Of a stretch of DNA of 64,000 bases, positions 18,845-27,674 are shown piece by piece. The position numbers and the translations under genes were made by a program. The DNA is from Shimia aestuarii (GTDB lineage: Bacteria; Pseudomonadota; Alphaproteobacteria; Rhodobacterales; Rhodobacteraceae), in assembly GCF_900114635.1 (NCBI RefSeq), contig NZ_FOTQ01000006.1:1-64000 (forward strand), in the 5' to 3' direction. The first letter of the stretch is position 1. Each line of letters starts with the position of its first letter. The notes under the pieces are model-generated. The model made no database searches. It was not told the DNA's origin and worked only from the letters and a program-made list of their open reading frames with translations.

Positions 18845-19378
18845 ATGTCTCGTATTGGTAAAAAACCGGTCGAGCTGCCCAGCGGCGTTACTGCCTCTGT
18901 CTCCGGCCAGACCATCGAAATCAAAGGTCCGAAGGACACCCAGTCGTTCACCGCAACTGACGATGTCACGATTGCAGTGGAAGACAACGTTGTGACCGTG
19001 ACTCCGCGTGGCATGTCCAAGCGTGCACGTCAGCAATGGGGCATGTCGCGTACCATCGTTGCCAACATGGTAACCGGCTGCACCACCGGCTTCAAAAAAG
19101 AGCTGGAAATCCAGGGTGTTGGTTATCGTGCGCAGATGCAGGGCAATGTCCTGAAACTGTCGCTTGGCCTGTCGCATGACGTCAACTTCGAAGTGCCCGC
19201 GGGTATTACCGTGACCGCTCCGAAGCCGACCGAAATCATCATCGAGGGCACCGACTCTCAACTGGTGGGTCAGGTTGCAGCGAACATCCGCGAATGGCGT
19301 AAGCCCGAGCCCTACAAAGGCAAAGGTATCCGCTATAAAGGTGAATTTATCTTCCGCAAGGAAGGTAAGAAGAAGTAA
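18845..19378 (+). CDS. rplF: 50S ribosomal protein L6
   Basis: L6 (uL6) lies near the sarcin-ricin loop. The 177-residue protein starts [15 protein letters not shown] and has the two duplicated L6 domains and the C-terminal [13 protein letters not shown] motif. An upstream in-frame start at 18779 would add residues absent from the family. AAGGAG lies before this ATG. Confidence 0.97.
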   Translation: MSRIGKKPVELPSGVTASVSGQTIEIKGPKDTQSFTATDDVTIAVEDNVVTVTPRGMSKRARQQWGMSRTIVANMVTGCTTGFKKELEIQGVGYRAQMQGNVLKLSLGLSHDVNFEVPAGITVTAPKPTEIIIEGTDSQLVGQVAANIREWRKPEPYKGKGIRYKGEFIFRKEGKKK

Positions 19379-19389
19379 GGACCAGACAG

Positions 19390-19749
19390 ATGGCAAACAG
19401 CAAACGGACACTGTTCCTCAAGCGCCGCCTGCGCGTCCGGAACAAGCTTCGCAAGGTAAACTCGGGCAAGATGCGCCTGTCGGTACACCGTTCCAACAAG
19501 AACATCAGCGTTCAGCTGATCGACGATGTGAACGGCGTGACCCTGGCATCGGCATCTTCGCTGGAGAAGGATCTTGGCATCATGGGCAAGAACAACGTGG
19601 AGGCCGCCGCAAAGGTGGGCGCCGCGATTGCCGAGCGCGCCAAGAAAGCCGGCGTCGAAGAAGCATATTTCGATCGCGGCGGCTTCCTCTTCCACGGAAA
19701 GGTGAAGGCTTTGGCCGACGCCGCGCGTGAAGGTGGCCTGAAGATCTAA
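19390..19749 (+). CDS. rplR: 50S ribosomal protein L18
   Basis: L18 (uL18) carries 5S rRNA into the large subunit. The 119-residue protein has the basic N-terminus [35 protein letters not shown] and the C-terminal [24 protein letters not shown]. The gap to rpsE is 105 bp and structured. Confidence 0.97.
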   Translation: MANSKRTLFLKRRLRVRNKLRKVNSGKMRLSVHRSNKNISVQLIDDVNGVTLASASSLEKDLGIMGKNNVEAAAKVGAAIAERAKKAGVEEAYFDRGGFLFHGKVKALADAAREGGLKI

Positions 19750-19854
19750 GATCTGTGGGGGACGTTCGCGTCCCCCCGATGATCCGGGGGCCCTCTGGCC
19801 CACCAGGATTGGACAAAATCAGGCGCAAAGCGCCAAAAGTTTATGGAGTGCCTC
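19750..19854 (+). promoter_or_regulatory. Structured leader between rplR and rpsE
   Basis: A perfect 8-bp hairpin closed by a TTCG tetraloop (GGGGGACG/CGTCCCCC, 19757-19776) is followed by a second hairpin around GGGCC-CTCT-GGCCC (about 19787-19800) and a small GGCGC/GCGCC hairpin near 19832. There is no T-tract after any of them. It may be an attenuator, a processing site or a ribosomal-protein target. Confidence 0.5.
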
Positions 19855-20424
19855 ATGGCAGAACGTGAAAACCGCCGGGGTCGTGGCCGCAACCGCGAAG
19901 AAGAAACCCCGGAATTCGCCGATCGTCTCGTTGCGATCAACCGTGTGTCGAAAACCGTGAAAGGTGGTAAGCGTTTTGGCTTTGCCGCACTCGTGGTTGT
20001 TGGCGACCAGAAGGGCCGCGTTGGTTTCGGCAAAGGTAAAGCGAAAGAGGTCCCCGAGGCCATCCGCAAAGCCACCGAACAAGCCAAGCGCCAGATGATC
20101 CGCGTGCCGCTGCGCGAAGGCCGCACCCTGCACCACGACATCGAAGGCCGTCACGGCGCCGGTAAAGTGGTCATGCGCACCGCGCCGGAAGGTACCGGGA
20201 TCATCGCCGGTGGTCCGATGCGTGCCGTTTTCGAAATGCTGGGCGTCAAGGACGTTGTTTCGAAGTCGATCGGTTCGCAGAACCCCTACAACATGATCCG
20301 TGCCACCATCGACGGTCTGCAGAAAGAAAGCAGCCCCCGTCACGTGGCAGCACGCCGTGGCAAGAAGGTTGCCGACATCCTGCGCAAGGATGACGCACCG
20401 GCTGCCGAAGCCGCTGAAGCGTAA
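19855..20424 (+). CDS. rpsE: 30S ribosomal protein S5
   Basis: S5 (uS5) controls decoding accuracy at the mRNA entry. The 189-residue protein has an N-terminal Arg/Glu-rich extension, the dsRNA-binding half with [22 protein letters not shown], and the C-terminal half with [20 protein letters not shown]. The start at 19855 is preferred over an in-frame ATG 12 bases earlier because GGAG lies 6 bases before it. rpmD follows after 12 bp. Confidence 0.96.
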   Translation: MAERENRRGRGRNREEETPEFADRLVAINRVSKTVKGGKRFGFAALVVVGDQKGRVGFGKGKAKEVPEAIRKATEQAKRQMIRVPLREGRTLHHDIEGRHGAGKVVMRTAPEGTGIIAGGPMRAVFEMLGVKDVVSKSIGSQNPYNMIRATIDGLQKESSPRHVAARRGKKVADILRKDDAPAAEAAEA

Positions 20425-20436
20425 GGAGACAAGCAC

Positions 20437-20625
20437 ATGGCCAAAACCATCGTCGTCAAGCAGGTCGGTTCGCCGATCCGCCGTCCGCAGGACCAGCGCG
20501 CCACTCTGATCGGCCTGGGCCTGAACAAGATGAACCGTACCCGTGAGCTGGAGGATACTCCTTCGGTCCGCGGCATGATCAACAAGATTCCGCATCTGGT
20601 GGAGATCATCGAAGAAAAAGGCTGA
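20437..20625 (+). CDS. rpmD: 50S ribosomal protein L30
   Basis: L30 (uL30), 62 residues, contains [28 protein letters not shown], the family core. AAGGAGAC precedes the ATG. A terminator follows. Its usual neighbour rplO is 1.8 kb downstream, beyond a DUF1127 gene and a nucleotide cyclase gene. Confidence 0.96.
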   Translation: MAKTIVVKQVGSPIRRPQDQRATLIGLGLNKMNRTRELEDTPSVRGMINKIPHLVEIIEEKG

Positions 20626-20652
20626 GTCCTTTTCTGACGGTTTGAGAAATTG

Positions 20653-20684
20653 AGCGCCCCGCAGGACACTGCGGGGCGCTTTTC
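20653..20684 (+). terminator. Terminator after rpmD
   Basis: A perfect 12-bp stem (AGCGCCCCGCAG with CTGCGGGGCGCT) around a 4-base loop, then TTTTC. It ends the rpmC-to-rpmD unit. Confidence 0.9.
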
Positions 20685-20751
20685 ATTTCCCACAGTGTAT
20701 TTGATTGCCTTGTTATGCGTTTGCTGCATGGCGGGCTTGCTTGGGTGATAC

Positions 20752-20780
20752 TTGTTGCGCCCAATAATCAGCCTTATCTG
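20752..20780 (+). promoter_or_regulatory. Possible promoter of the DUF1127 gene
   Basis: TTGTTG (20752-20757) and TATCTG (20775-20780) are 17 bp apart, about 80 bp upstream of the DUF1127 start. The -10 is moderate. Confidence 0.45.
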
Positions 20781-20859
20781 AGCCTCATCGCTGAAACAGC
20801 AATCAAACGCATCGGGTTGACAGAGGTTTGTCCCCGAACCGACCAAAAGGAAATTGACA

Positions 20860-21069
20860 ATGGCTTATGCAAGCACTTCGCGTGCCTCCTCGGGCATTCT
20901 TGAAACCATCCGCTCTGCAATCGCGTCGCTGTTCAGCGGCTTTGCCCAGCGTTCGGTGTACAACCGCACCTATAACGAACTGTCGCGCCTCACGGATCGC
21001 GAACTGGAAGACATCGGCCTGCACCGCTGCGACATCAAGGCGACCTGCACGGCGGTTGCGTATCGCTAA
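20860..21069 (+). CDS. DUF1127 (YjiS-like) small protein
   Basis: A 69-residue protein. The C-terminal half carries the DUF1127 motif RTYNELSRLTDRELEDIGL followed by HRCDI. The N-terminal 40 residues are amphipathic. DUF1127 proteins are short alphaproteobacterial proteins; some take part in RNA binding, phosphate or stress responses, but this one's role cannot be read. The ATG is preferred over an upstream TTG because AAAAGGAA lies 7 bases before it. It is followed by its own terminator and is probably monocistronic. Confidence 0.85.
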   Translation: MAYASTSRASSGILETIRSAIASLFSGFAQRSVYNRTYNELSRLTDRELEDIGLHRCDIKATCTAVAYR

Positions 21070-21091
21070 GTCGCTCGGACATGACTATCTT

Positions 21092-22270
21092 TCAAACGCC
21101 CTCGGACATGTCCGGGGGCGTTTTGTTTTTGCCGGCGGTCTTTTCGGTTGCAAAAAAGACAGGGATCGGCGCGGGCACACCTTTCACGGCGTATGGACCC
21201 AGGCGATTGTCCAGAAGGTCCACCCGCCGCGCTAAGTCTTCCGACATGAGGATGGTTTGGCCGGTCTCGGCGCACAGCGCTTCGATACGGGCGGCAAGGT
21301 TGACGGCTTGTCCCATGACGGTGAAATCAAGCCGCCGCTCCGAGCCGATGTTGCCATAAAGAACGTCCCCAAGGTGCAATCCGATGCCGAAGCGGAGATT
21401 CCGCGTCTGTTGTGACGAGGCATCCAGGGCGGCCTGCAAGGCCTTGTGTCCGGCATTGACCGGATTGTCGGTCACCGGAAAGATGGCGAGGACCCCATCC
21501 CCCATGAATTTCAGGATTTCGCCGCCATTTGCGCGTACGGCGGTGTCAAGGAGGTCGAAATAGGCGTTGGCGATGGCGACGGATTCCTCGACGGGGAGTT
21601 CCGCGTTCATCTGGGTCCAACCGCGAAGGTCACTGATCAGGATTGCGGCGTCGAGATGATCGACGTGCCCCCGCGTGATCTCGCCCCCCAGAACCCGTTT
21701 CGCGGTGCCGGGGCCAAGGTAGGATGTGGCCACCGCTTCGGACAGGATGGACAGGCGCATGACCTCGACAAGTGGCGCGGTGGCGAGGGCGACGTCGCAG
21801 AATCCGCGAATATGGTCCGCGCTGAACCCGTCCGCCGCGTCAGTGACAAAGATCATAATGCCGCTCAGGTGGTCGCCAAACCGAAGCGGCAGGCCAAAAT
21901 AGTCCGTTGCGCCGCGTGCGCGCAATTCGAGAAAAGCAACGTGATCGTCAGACGTGAGCGCCGTCAGATCCTGACGCACGGGTGCACGGGTTTGAATGAT
22001 CCGGGCCATGGGGCTTCCGGCGTAAGCGCTGCGTTGTTCGAGGCCGTGCGGGCTTGCAAAAACATCGTTGGTGGCGGCGTCACGGTCCCAAATCGTGCTT
22101 ACCGCGGTCATGAGCGGATGGACCGTCCGCATGGCCAGCCGAACGCGCAGGAGGGGCACTCCGTCCTCGGCAATCCGGTCGGCCAACGCCAGAGTCAAAG
22201 CTTCGAGATCAGGTATGTCGGGGCCGACGCTGAGAAGCCAGTCGGTGATTTTCGCGTGATTCCAAGCCAT
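21092..22270 (-). CDS. Class III adenylate/guanylate cyclase
   Basis: About 392 residues. The first ~190 residues are a GAF-like or unassigned sensor region without membrane helices. The C-terminal catalytic domain has [11 protein letters not shown] (first metal Asp), [12 protein letters not shown] (second metal Asp) and [17 protein letters not shown], with the transition-state Asn and Arg, so it should be active. The start is uncertain: ATG at 22270 is chosen, and an extended frame begins at 22291. It makes cAMP or cGMP in the cytoplasm. The Asp in LDFTVMG suggests adenine recognition. It lies between rpmD and rplO, opposite to them. Confidence 0.83.
   Translation of the reverse strand: MAWNHAKITDWLLSVGPDIPDLEALTLALADRIAEDGVPLLRVRLAMRTVHPLMTAVSTIWDRDAATNDVFASPHGLEQRSAYAGSPMARIIQTRAPVRQDLTALTSDDHVAFLELRARGATDYFGLPLRFGDHLSGIMIFVTDAADGFSADHIRGFCDVALATAPLVEVMRLSILSEAVATSYLGPGTAKRVLGGEITRGHVDHLDAAILISDLRGWTQMNAELPVEESVAIANAYFDLLDTAVRANGGEILKFMGDGVLAIFPVTDNPVNAGHKALQAALDASSQQTRNLRFGIGLHLGDVLYGNIGSERRLDFTVMGQAVNLAARIEALCAETGQTILMSEDLARRVDLLDNRLGPYAVKGVPAPIPVFFATEKTAGKNKTPPDMSEGV
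21094..21124. terminator. Bidirectional terminator after DUF1127 and the cyclase gene
   Basis: A long hairpin (AAACGCCC-T-CGGACATGTCCG-G-GGGCGTTTT) with A-rich 5' and T-rich 3' flanks can act on both strands. It overlaps the last codons of the convergent cyclase gene. Confidence 0.85.
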
Positions 22271-22329
22271 GGTCCAAGAGTAGCCCATCAAGAGGCGGCG
22301 CGCATCGGCCCCGGTGAATTTCAGGGTGC

Positions 22330-22358
22330 TTGCATCGGTGCGCCGCCTCGTCTATACG
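22330..22358 (+). promoter_or_regulatory. Promoter for rplO-secY-adk
   Basis: TTGCAT (22330-22335) and TATACG (22353-22358) are 17 bp apart, about 100 bp upstream of rplO and just upstream of the divergent cyclase start. The -10 hexamer is identical to the one proposed for rpsJ. Confidence 0.65.
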
Positions 22359-22456
22359 CGCCCGGTGGCGTGCTGCGCCACAGAATCAACAAGCAAGAAA
22401 AGCCGTGTTTGACCCGCTTACGCTTCAGGGGTCAGTTCCGGCAAAGGAGAAGCGAT

Positions 22457-22930
22457 ATGAAACTGCACGAACTTCGTGACAATCCCGGCGCAACCAAGAA
22501 ACGTATGCGTGTTGGCCGTGGCCCCGGCTCTGGCAAGGGTAAAATGGGTGGCCGTGGTATCAAGGGTCAGAAATCCCGTTCGGGTGTGGCAATCAATGGC
22601 TACGAGGGTGGCCAGATGCCGCTCTACCAGCGTCTGCCCAAGCGTGGCTTCAACAAGCCGAACCGCAAGAAATTTGCCGTTGTGAACCTGGGCCTGATCC
22701 AGAAGTTCGTCGACGAAGGCAAGCTGAACGCCGGCGAAACCGTGACCGAAGAAGCGCTGGTGGCCTCGGGCCTCGTGCGCCGCGCTCTGGACGGTGTGCG
22801 CGTTCTGGCCAAGGGCGACGTGACCTCCAAGCTGAACATCGAAGTGACCGGTGCTTCCAAGTCGGCCGTTGCGGCTGTGGAAAAAGCAGGCGGCTCGCTG
22901 ACGGTCAAAACCGCGCAAGCGGCTGAATAA
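22457..22930 (+). CDS. rplO: 50S ribosomal protein L15
   Basis: L15 (uL15), 157 residues, starts [22 protein letters not shown]. The Gly/Lys-rich N-terminal arm carries [20 protein letters not shown], and [12 protein letters not shown] is conserved. The frame stays open for 1 kb upstream, but the family start and GGAGA place the ATG here. A hairpin separates it from secY. Confidence 0.96.
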   Translation: MKLHELRDNPGATKKRMRVGRGPGSGKGKMGGRGIKGQKSRSGVAINGYEGGQMPLYQRLPKRGFNKPNRKKFAVVNLGLIQKFVDEGKLNAGETVTEEALVASGLVRRALDGVRVLAKGDVTSKLNIEVTGASKSAVAAVEKAGGSLTVKTAQAAE

Positions 22931-22980
22931 GAGGTTGTGAGCGGGTCCGCATCCGCTTACATACCCTACCAAGTTTTCCT

Positions 22981-23020
22981 AACGCCGCCTGACCGGAAAA
23001 CGGTTCTGGCGGCGTTTTCA
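22981..23020 (+). terminator. Attenuator-like terminator between rplO and secY
   Basis: A perfect 9-bp outer stem (AACGCCGCC with GGCGGCGTT) encloses a small ACCG/CGGT hairpin and is followed by TTTTC. It lies inside what is normally one operon, so partial termination would lower secY and adk relative to ribosomal proteins. Confidence 0.75.
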
Positions 23021-23037
23021 TTCTAAGAGAGATCCGC

Positions 23038-24399
23038 ATGGTATCTGCAGCTGAACAAATGGCGGCCAACACGAGCTGGGCCGCGCTTGGAAAAGCAACC
23101 GACCTTCGCAATCGCATCCTTTTCACGCTGGGCCTGCTGATTGTCTATCGTCTGGGTACCTGGATTCCGGTGCCCGGCATAGATGGGCTCGCGCTGCGCG
23201 AATTCATGGAAGGCGCGGCGGCGGGTCTCGGGGGCATCCTGTCGATGTTCACCGGGGGCGCACTGGGCCGGATGGGGATCTTTGCCCTCGGCATCATGCC
23301 TTATATCTCGGCCTCGATCATCGTTCAGCTTCTCGGCTCAATGGTGCCTGCTCTTGAGCAGCTCAAGAAAGAAGGCGAGCAAGGCCGCAAGAAAATGAAC
23401 CAGTACACCCGCTATGGCACGGTGGCGCTGGCAACTCTGCAGGCCTACGGTCTTGCCGTGAGCCTTGAGGCCGGTGAGCTTGTCACCGATCCGGGCATGT
23501 TCTTCCGGTTCTCGTGCCTTGTGACGCTGGTTGGGGGCACCATGTTCCTGATGTGGCTGGGTGAGCAGATCACCGCACGCGGCATCGGTAACGGGATCTC
23601 GCTGATCATCTTCGTTGGTATCGTTGCAGAATTGCCTGCGGCTCTGGGTCAGTTCCTTGCCTCGGGGCGCTCGGGCGCGATCAGCCCGGCGGTAATTATC
23701 GGCGTGATTGTCATGGTTGTGGCCGTGATTGCTTTCGTGGTGTTCATGGAGCGCGCGCTGCGCAAGATCCATATCCAGTATCCGCGCCGTCAGGTGGGCA
23801 TGAAAGTCTATGACGGTGGCTCGAGCCATCTTCCCGTCAAGGTCAACCCGGCAGGTGTGATCCCGGCCATTTTTGCCAGCTCGCTTCTGCTGCTGCCGAC
23901 GACGATCTCGACCTTCTCGGGGGCGCAGACCGGCCCCATCATGTCGACACTTCTGGCCTATTTCGGTCCCGGCCAGCCGCTGTACCTGTTGTTCTTCGTG
24001 GCGATGATCGTGTTCTTCGCCTACTTCTACACCTTCAATGTCAGCTTCAAGCCTGACGAAGTGGCGGACAACCTGAAGAACCAGAACGGCTTTGTGCCCG
24101 GCATCCGCCCCGGCAAGCGCACGGCGGACTACCTTGAATACGTGGTTAACCGCATTCTTGTGCTTGGCGCGGCCTATCTTGCGGCAGTTTGTCTCCTTCC
24201 GGAGATTCTGCGTGGTCAGTTTGCGGTTCCGTTCTATTTTGGCGGGACGTCGGTTCTGATTGTGGTCTCGGTGACGATGGACACCATTCAGCAGGTTCAG
24301 AGCCATCTTCTGGCCCATCAGTATGAAGGGCTGATCGAGAAATCGCAGCTGCGCGGAAAAAGCAAGAAGCGCGGCAAGAAGGGAGCTGCTCGTCGATGA
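23038..24399 (+). CDS. secY: Protein translocase subunit SecY
   Basis: SecY is the channel of the inner-membrane Sec translocon. The 453-residue protein has ten hydrophobic segments. Family motifs are [13 protein letters not shown] WIPVPGIDG in the first loop, [15 protein letters not shown] in the second helix pair and [16 protein letters not shown] in the seventh. The C-terminal tail ends in a basic [13 protein letters not shown]. Its TGA overlaps the adk ATG. Confidence 0.97.
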   Translation: MVSAAEQMAANTSWAALGKATDLRNRILFTLGLLIVYRLGTWIPVPGIDGLALREFMEGAAAGLGGILSMFTGGALGRMGIFALGIMPYISASIIVQLLGSMVPALEQLKKEGEQGRKKMNQYTRYGTVALATLQAYGLAVSLEAGELVTDPGMFFRFSCLVTLVGGTMFLMWLGEQITARGIGNGISLIIFVGIVAELPAALGQFLASGRSGAISPAVIIGVIVMVVAVIAFVVFMERALRKIHIQYPRRQVGMKVYDGGSSHLPVKVNPAGVIPAIFASSLLLLPTTISTFSGAQTGPIMSTLLAYFGPGQPLYLLFFVAMIVFFAYFYTFNVSFKPDEVADNLKNQNGFVPGIRPGKRTADYLEYVVNRILVLGAAYLAAVCLLPEILRGQFAVPFYFGGTSVLIVVSVTMDTIQQVQSHLLAHQYEGLIEKSQLRGKSKKRGKKGAARR

Positions 24400-24971
24400 A
24401 TATCATTCTGCTTGGCCCGCCGGGTGCCGGTAAAGGAACCCAGGCCGCGTTTTTGGTCGAAGATCGTAACATGATCCAGTTGAGCACTGGAGACATGCTG
24501 CGTGAAGCCAAGAGCAGCGGTTCGGAAATGGGCAAGCGCGTTGCCGAGGTCATGGATAGGGGCGAGCTGGTCACGGACGAGATCGTGATCGGCCTGATCC
24601 GTGAGAAACTGGAAGGCGACAAGAAGGGTGGTTTCATCTTTGACGGGTTCCCGCGCACTCTGGCACAGGCCGATGCGCTGGGGGCGTTGCTGGACGAGAT
24701 GGGCGAGACACTGGACGTTGTGATCGAGATGCAGGTCAATGACGACGTACTGGTCGATCGCATCGTGAACCGTGCCAAGGAAGCCGTCGCAGCGGGTGGT
24801 ACGGCGCGTGCGGATGACAACGAGGAAAGCCTCAAAGTGCGCCTGATGGCGTACTACAAGCAGACCTCGCCGCTGATCGGATATTACCATGCCAAGGGTA
24901 ATCTCAAGGGTGTTGACGGTCTGGGCGAGATTGCCGAAGTCAAGGCCAGCATCGCGGGCGTGCTCGGTTGA
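24396..24971 (+). CDS. adk: Adenylate kinase, short type
   Basis: Adk catalyses ATP + AMP = 2 ADP. The 191-residue protein has the P-loop [10 protein letters not shown] (7-16), the AMP-binding LSTGDMLR and the DGFPRTLAQ segment. It is a short-LID form: the roughly 27-residue LID insertion, often zinc-binding, is replaced by a short loop with an Arg ([11 protein letters not shown]). It is coupled to secY by ATGA. A tiny membrane-protein gene overlaps its stop. Confidence 0.95.
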   Translation: MNIILLGPPGAGKGTQAAFLVEDRNMIQLSTGDMLREAKSSGSEMGKRVAEVMDRGELVTDEIVIGLIREKLEGDKKGGFIFDGFPRTLAQADALGALLDEMGETLDVVIEMQVNDDVLVDRIVNRAKEAVAAGGTARADDNEESLKVRLMAYYKQTSPLIGYYHAKGNLKGVDGLGEIAEVKASIAGVLG

Positions 24972-25171
24972 TGACCGACGACATCGGGAAACACTCAAAG
25001 AGCGGCTTGGGAAAGCGGCTCTTTTTCATTTTTGGTGGCATTGGCCTCCTGTGCCTGATCGGGCTCTTGGTGTTTGGCCATTACTTCAGAGAGTATGCGT
25101 ACCGCTGTATTGATGTGACGGCGGATACCTACATTCATGATGCGACGGAACGCGCAGCCGAATGTGGCTGA
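24971..25171 (+). CDS. Small single-pass membrane protein
   Basis: A 66-residue protein with a short charged N-terminus (KHSKSGLGKR), one transmembrane helix around FFIFGGIGLLCLIGLLVFG and a 30-residue C-terminal part with two Cys (YRCIDV and AAECG). The positive-inside rule would put the C-terminal part in the periplasm, where a disulfide could form. Its ATG shares bases with the adk stop (TGATG), so it is translationally coupled to adk. No family is recognised. Confidence 0.6.
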   Translation: MTDDIGKHSKSGLGKRLFFIFGGIGLLCLIGLLVFGHYFREYAYRCIDVTADTYIHDATERAAECG

Positions 25172-25194
25172 TTTCGCAAACCCGTAGTGGATGA

Positions 25195-25228
25195 AAAAGG
25201 GCCCCGGCGCGATGCGCGGGGCCCTTTT
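25195..25228. terminator. Bidirectional terminator after the adk unit
   Basis: A 12-bp stem (AAAAGGGCCCCG with CGGGGCCCTTTT) has A-tract and T-tract flanks suited to both strands. It separates rplO-secY-adk from the convergent transporter gene. Confidence 0.9.
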
Positions 25229-25247
25229 CCTTTTCCGGCCGCAGCGT

Positions 25248-26888
25248 CTAGTGGTGCTTGCGCTCGGCCTTGAGACCGCGCCAGATTGACCAGCACATCA
25301 GCAACAGGACCAGCGTGAAGGGCAGGCCGGTTGAAATCACCATGGCCTGAAGCGAGGCAAGGCCGCCCCCGATCAGGAGGGCAATGGCGACGGCACCTTC
25401 GAAGATGCACCAGAACACGCGCTGGGGCACCGGGGCGTCGACCTTGCCACCGGCGGTGATCGTGTCGATCACCAGCGAGCCGGAGTCCGAGGACGTCACG
25501 AAGAAGACCACGACAAGGATGATACCGATGAAGCTGGTGATGCCTGCGAGGGGCAGTTCGGCCAGCATCTCGAACAGTTTCAGCTCGAGAGGCGCGTCCT
25601 TGACTGCCGTGACACCGTCATTGATGAACTGGGTGATCGCGGTGCCGCCAAATACAGACATCCAGAGCACGCAGACAAAGGTCGGGATCAGCAGTACGCA
25701 GATGATGAATTCACGCACGGTGCGACCACGGCTGACACGGGCGATGAACATGCCGACAAAGGGAGACCACGAAATCCACCACGCCCAGTAGAAGGCGGTC
25801 CAGCCCTGGCTGTAATTGGCGTCTTCGCGGCCGAACGGGATCGACAGCGGCACGAGGTTGGCAAAGTAGGATACGATGCTGTCCCAGAAGAGCGCGAGAA
25901 GGGCTGCGGTGGGTCCGACGATCAGCACGAAGATCAGGAGCAGGAAGGCCAGCCCCATGTTGATCTCGGACAGAACCTTGACCCCGCCATCCAGTCCACG
26001 CACCACCGACACCAACGCGATGGCGGTGATCCCGGTGATCAACAACACTTCGGATGTAGTGCCAACCGGCAGACCGAACAGGAGATTGAGCCCGGCATTG
26101 GCCTGCGTCGCGCCGTAGCCAAGGGAAGTGGCCAGGCCAAACAGCGTAGCAAACACCGCCAGAATATCGATGATATGCCCGGTCCAACCCCAGACCCGTT
26201 CACCGAAGATCGGATAGAAGGCCGAGCGGATCGTCAGCGGCAAGCCCTTGTTATAGGTGAAGAGCGCCAGTGCAAGGGCGACAACCGCGTACATGCCCCA
26301 GGGGTGCAAGCCCCAGTGGTAGATGGTCGCTGCCATGCCGAGCGAGACCGACGCGGCCTGATCGCCTGCAGCAGCGCCAAGCGGCGCCCAGTCGGTGCGC
26401 ACGCCGCCTTCTTCGGAGATACCGCCGAGCGAGGTGGAAAAATGGCTCATCGGTTCGGATACGCCATAGAACATCAGGCCGATGCCCATACCGGCGGCAA
26501 AGAGCATCGCGAACCACCCCGGATAACTGTAATCCGGCGTTGCTTCTGCCCCGCCAAGGCGGATCTTGCCATAGGGGCTGATGATCAGGAACAGGCAGAA
26601 AATGACAAAGATGTTGCCCGCGCCAAGGAAGAACCAGTCAAAATTGCTGGTCAGCCATGGGCGCAGCGCGCCAAAAATGGATTCCGCCTGTTCCGGCAAG
26701 GCCAGCGCGTAAAACACGAAGGCGACGATGGAGAGCCCGGAAATCAGGAAGACCGGGTTGTGAATGTCGAGTCCGAACGGACCCACCTGGGTTTCGATAT
26801 TGTCCTGACCAATCTCGTATTGGGTATCGATCAGTTCCGACGCCCCTTCCGGGTTCGGTATCCCCTGATCGTTGCTGGTATCGGCCAT
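25248..26888 (-). CDS. BCCT-family betaine/choline/carnitine-type transporter
   Basis: A 546-residue inner-membrane secondary transporter with about twelve hydrophobic helices. The BCCT signatures are clear: GMGIGLMFYGVSEP after the third helix and the aromatic box FYWAWWISWSPFVGMFIARVSRGRTVREF. Substrates are small quaternary ammonium or sulfonium osmolytes such as glycine betaine, choline, carnitine or DMSP. DMSP is tempting given the dmd genes at 52-56 kb, but it cannot be told from sequence. A UspA gene 60 bp upstream is probably co-transcribed. Confidence 0.88.
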   Translation of the reverse strand: MADTSNDQGIPNPEGASELIDTQYEIGQDNIETQVGPFGLDIHNPVFLISGLSIVAFVFYALALPEQAESIFGALRPWLTSNFDWFFLGAGNIFVIFCLFLIISPYGKIRLGGAEATPDYSYPGWFAMLFAAGMGIGLMFYGVSEPMSHFSTSLGGISEEGGVRTDWAPLGAAAGDQAASVSLGMAATIYHWGLHPWGMYAVVALALALFTYNKGLPLTIRSAFYPIFGERVWGWTGHIIDILAVFATLFGLATSLGYGATQANAGLNLLFGLPVGTTSEVLLITGITAIALVSVVRGLDGGVKVLSEINMGLAFLLLIFVLIVGPTAALLALFWDSIVSYFANLVPLSIPFGREDANYSQGWTAFYWAWWISWSPFVGMFIARVSRGRTVREFIICVLLIPTFVCVLWMSVFGGTAITQFINDGVTAVKDAPLELKLFEMLAELPLAGITSFIGIILVVVFFVTSSDSGSLVIDTITAGGKVDAPVPQRVFWCIFEGAVAIALLIGGGLASLQAMVISTGLPFTLVLLLMCWSIWRGLKAERKHH

Positions 26889-26948
26889 GGTTGGCCTCCT
26901 CTCATAGGGTATGGATGAATGGAAATGTCTGTTTCCGCCGGGGCGCGA

Positions 26949-27362
26949 TCAGCGCACCACGAGCACCGAGACCTTGGCGTGCCCGGCAATTGTGCCGCCA
27001 TTCGAAGGCCAGATGTAATCGGTGAGGTTGGGAATATGGCTTGCCATGACCACAAGGTCCGCTCCGGTATCCGAGACCGCCTTGAGCAGGGTTGGATCCA
27101 GATCAATGGTCGGATCGTGGCTGGTGACGGCGTGCGCGCCGGTGGCAATGCCACGTGCGGCCCCTTCTTCCTTTGCAAACGCGTCGAGTTTCGCTGCGAA
27201 CTCCTCTGGCGTGTGGGCCACCGATCCGGGCGTGTTCGCCGTCACGGCAACATAGGTCACGCGCGAACCATAAAGCTTGGCAATATCCGCGGCACATTTG
27301 AGCGCCCTGTCCAGTCGCCCGACATGGGCAAGATCGACAGGGACCATGATGTGTTCAAACAC
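26949..27362 (-). CDS. Universal stress protein (UspA family)
   Basis: A 137-residue UspA fold. The first strand is EHIMVPVDL with the nucleotide-contacting Asp. The middle DLVVMASHIPN and the C-terminal GTIAGHAKVSVLVVR are family segments, although the ATP-binding loop G-2x-G-9x-G is not canonical. The start is a GTG, picked because GGGGAG lies 6 bases upstream; the frame is open further upstream without a start signal. It stands 60 bp before the BCCT gene on the same strand. UspA partners of osmolyte transporters are known (TeaD with the TeaABC ectoine transporter). Confidence 0.8.
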   Translation of the reverse strand: MFEHIMVPVDLAHVGRLDRALKCAADIAKLYGSRVTYVAVTANTPGSVAHTPEEFAAKLDAFAKEEGAARGIATGAHAVTSHDPTIDLDPTLLKAVSDTGADLVVMASHIPNLTDYIWPSNGGTIAGHAKVSVLVVR

Positions 27363-27674
27363 AATTTCTCCCCTTTTTTTCTGGCGCGTGGCGCAATGGG
27401 GCGGAAGCCGGCACAGGGGCGGGTCAGTCCCGATGCGCGCGCGCGGTTCACTTGCATCGGCCTTTTGGTGGGCCAATGGAGCCAGCCTAGCGACGAAAAT
27501 GCCTAAGAAACGGGCAGACCCGGCCAATCGGTGCCAAAATGCGACGTGTGGGGGACGGATTTGGTAAGGGAACAGCCGCGCACAGGAGGGGGCGCCGGTG
27601 AATGCCTTGACCAGTGGACGTGCAATCTCGGGAGTATGCGGGGGATTCCACGCGCGTTTGCGGCGCGGATGATA
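27363..27674. other. Intergenic region between uspA-like and membrane-protein genes
   Basis: A 312-bp gap. It would hold the promoter of the usp-BCCT pair on the minus strand. I see no gene, no clear terminator for the upstream membrane-protein gene and no repeat. Confidence 0.4.

Noticed and set aside
21446-22456. In-frame extension of rplO over 1 kb upstream
   Set aside because: It runs antisense to the cyclase gene; L15 begins at 22457 behind a ribosome-binding site.
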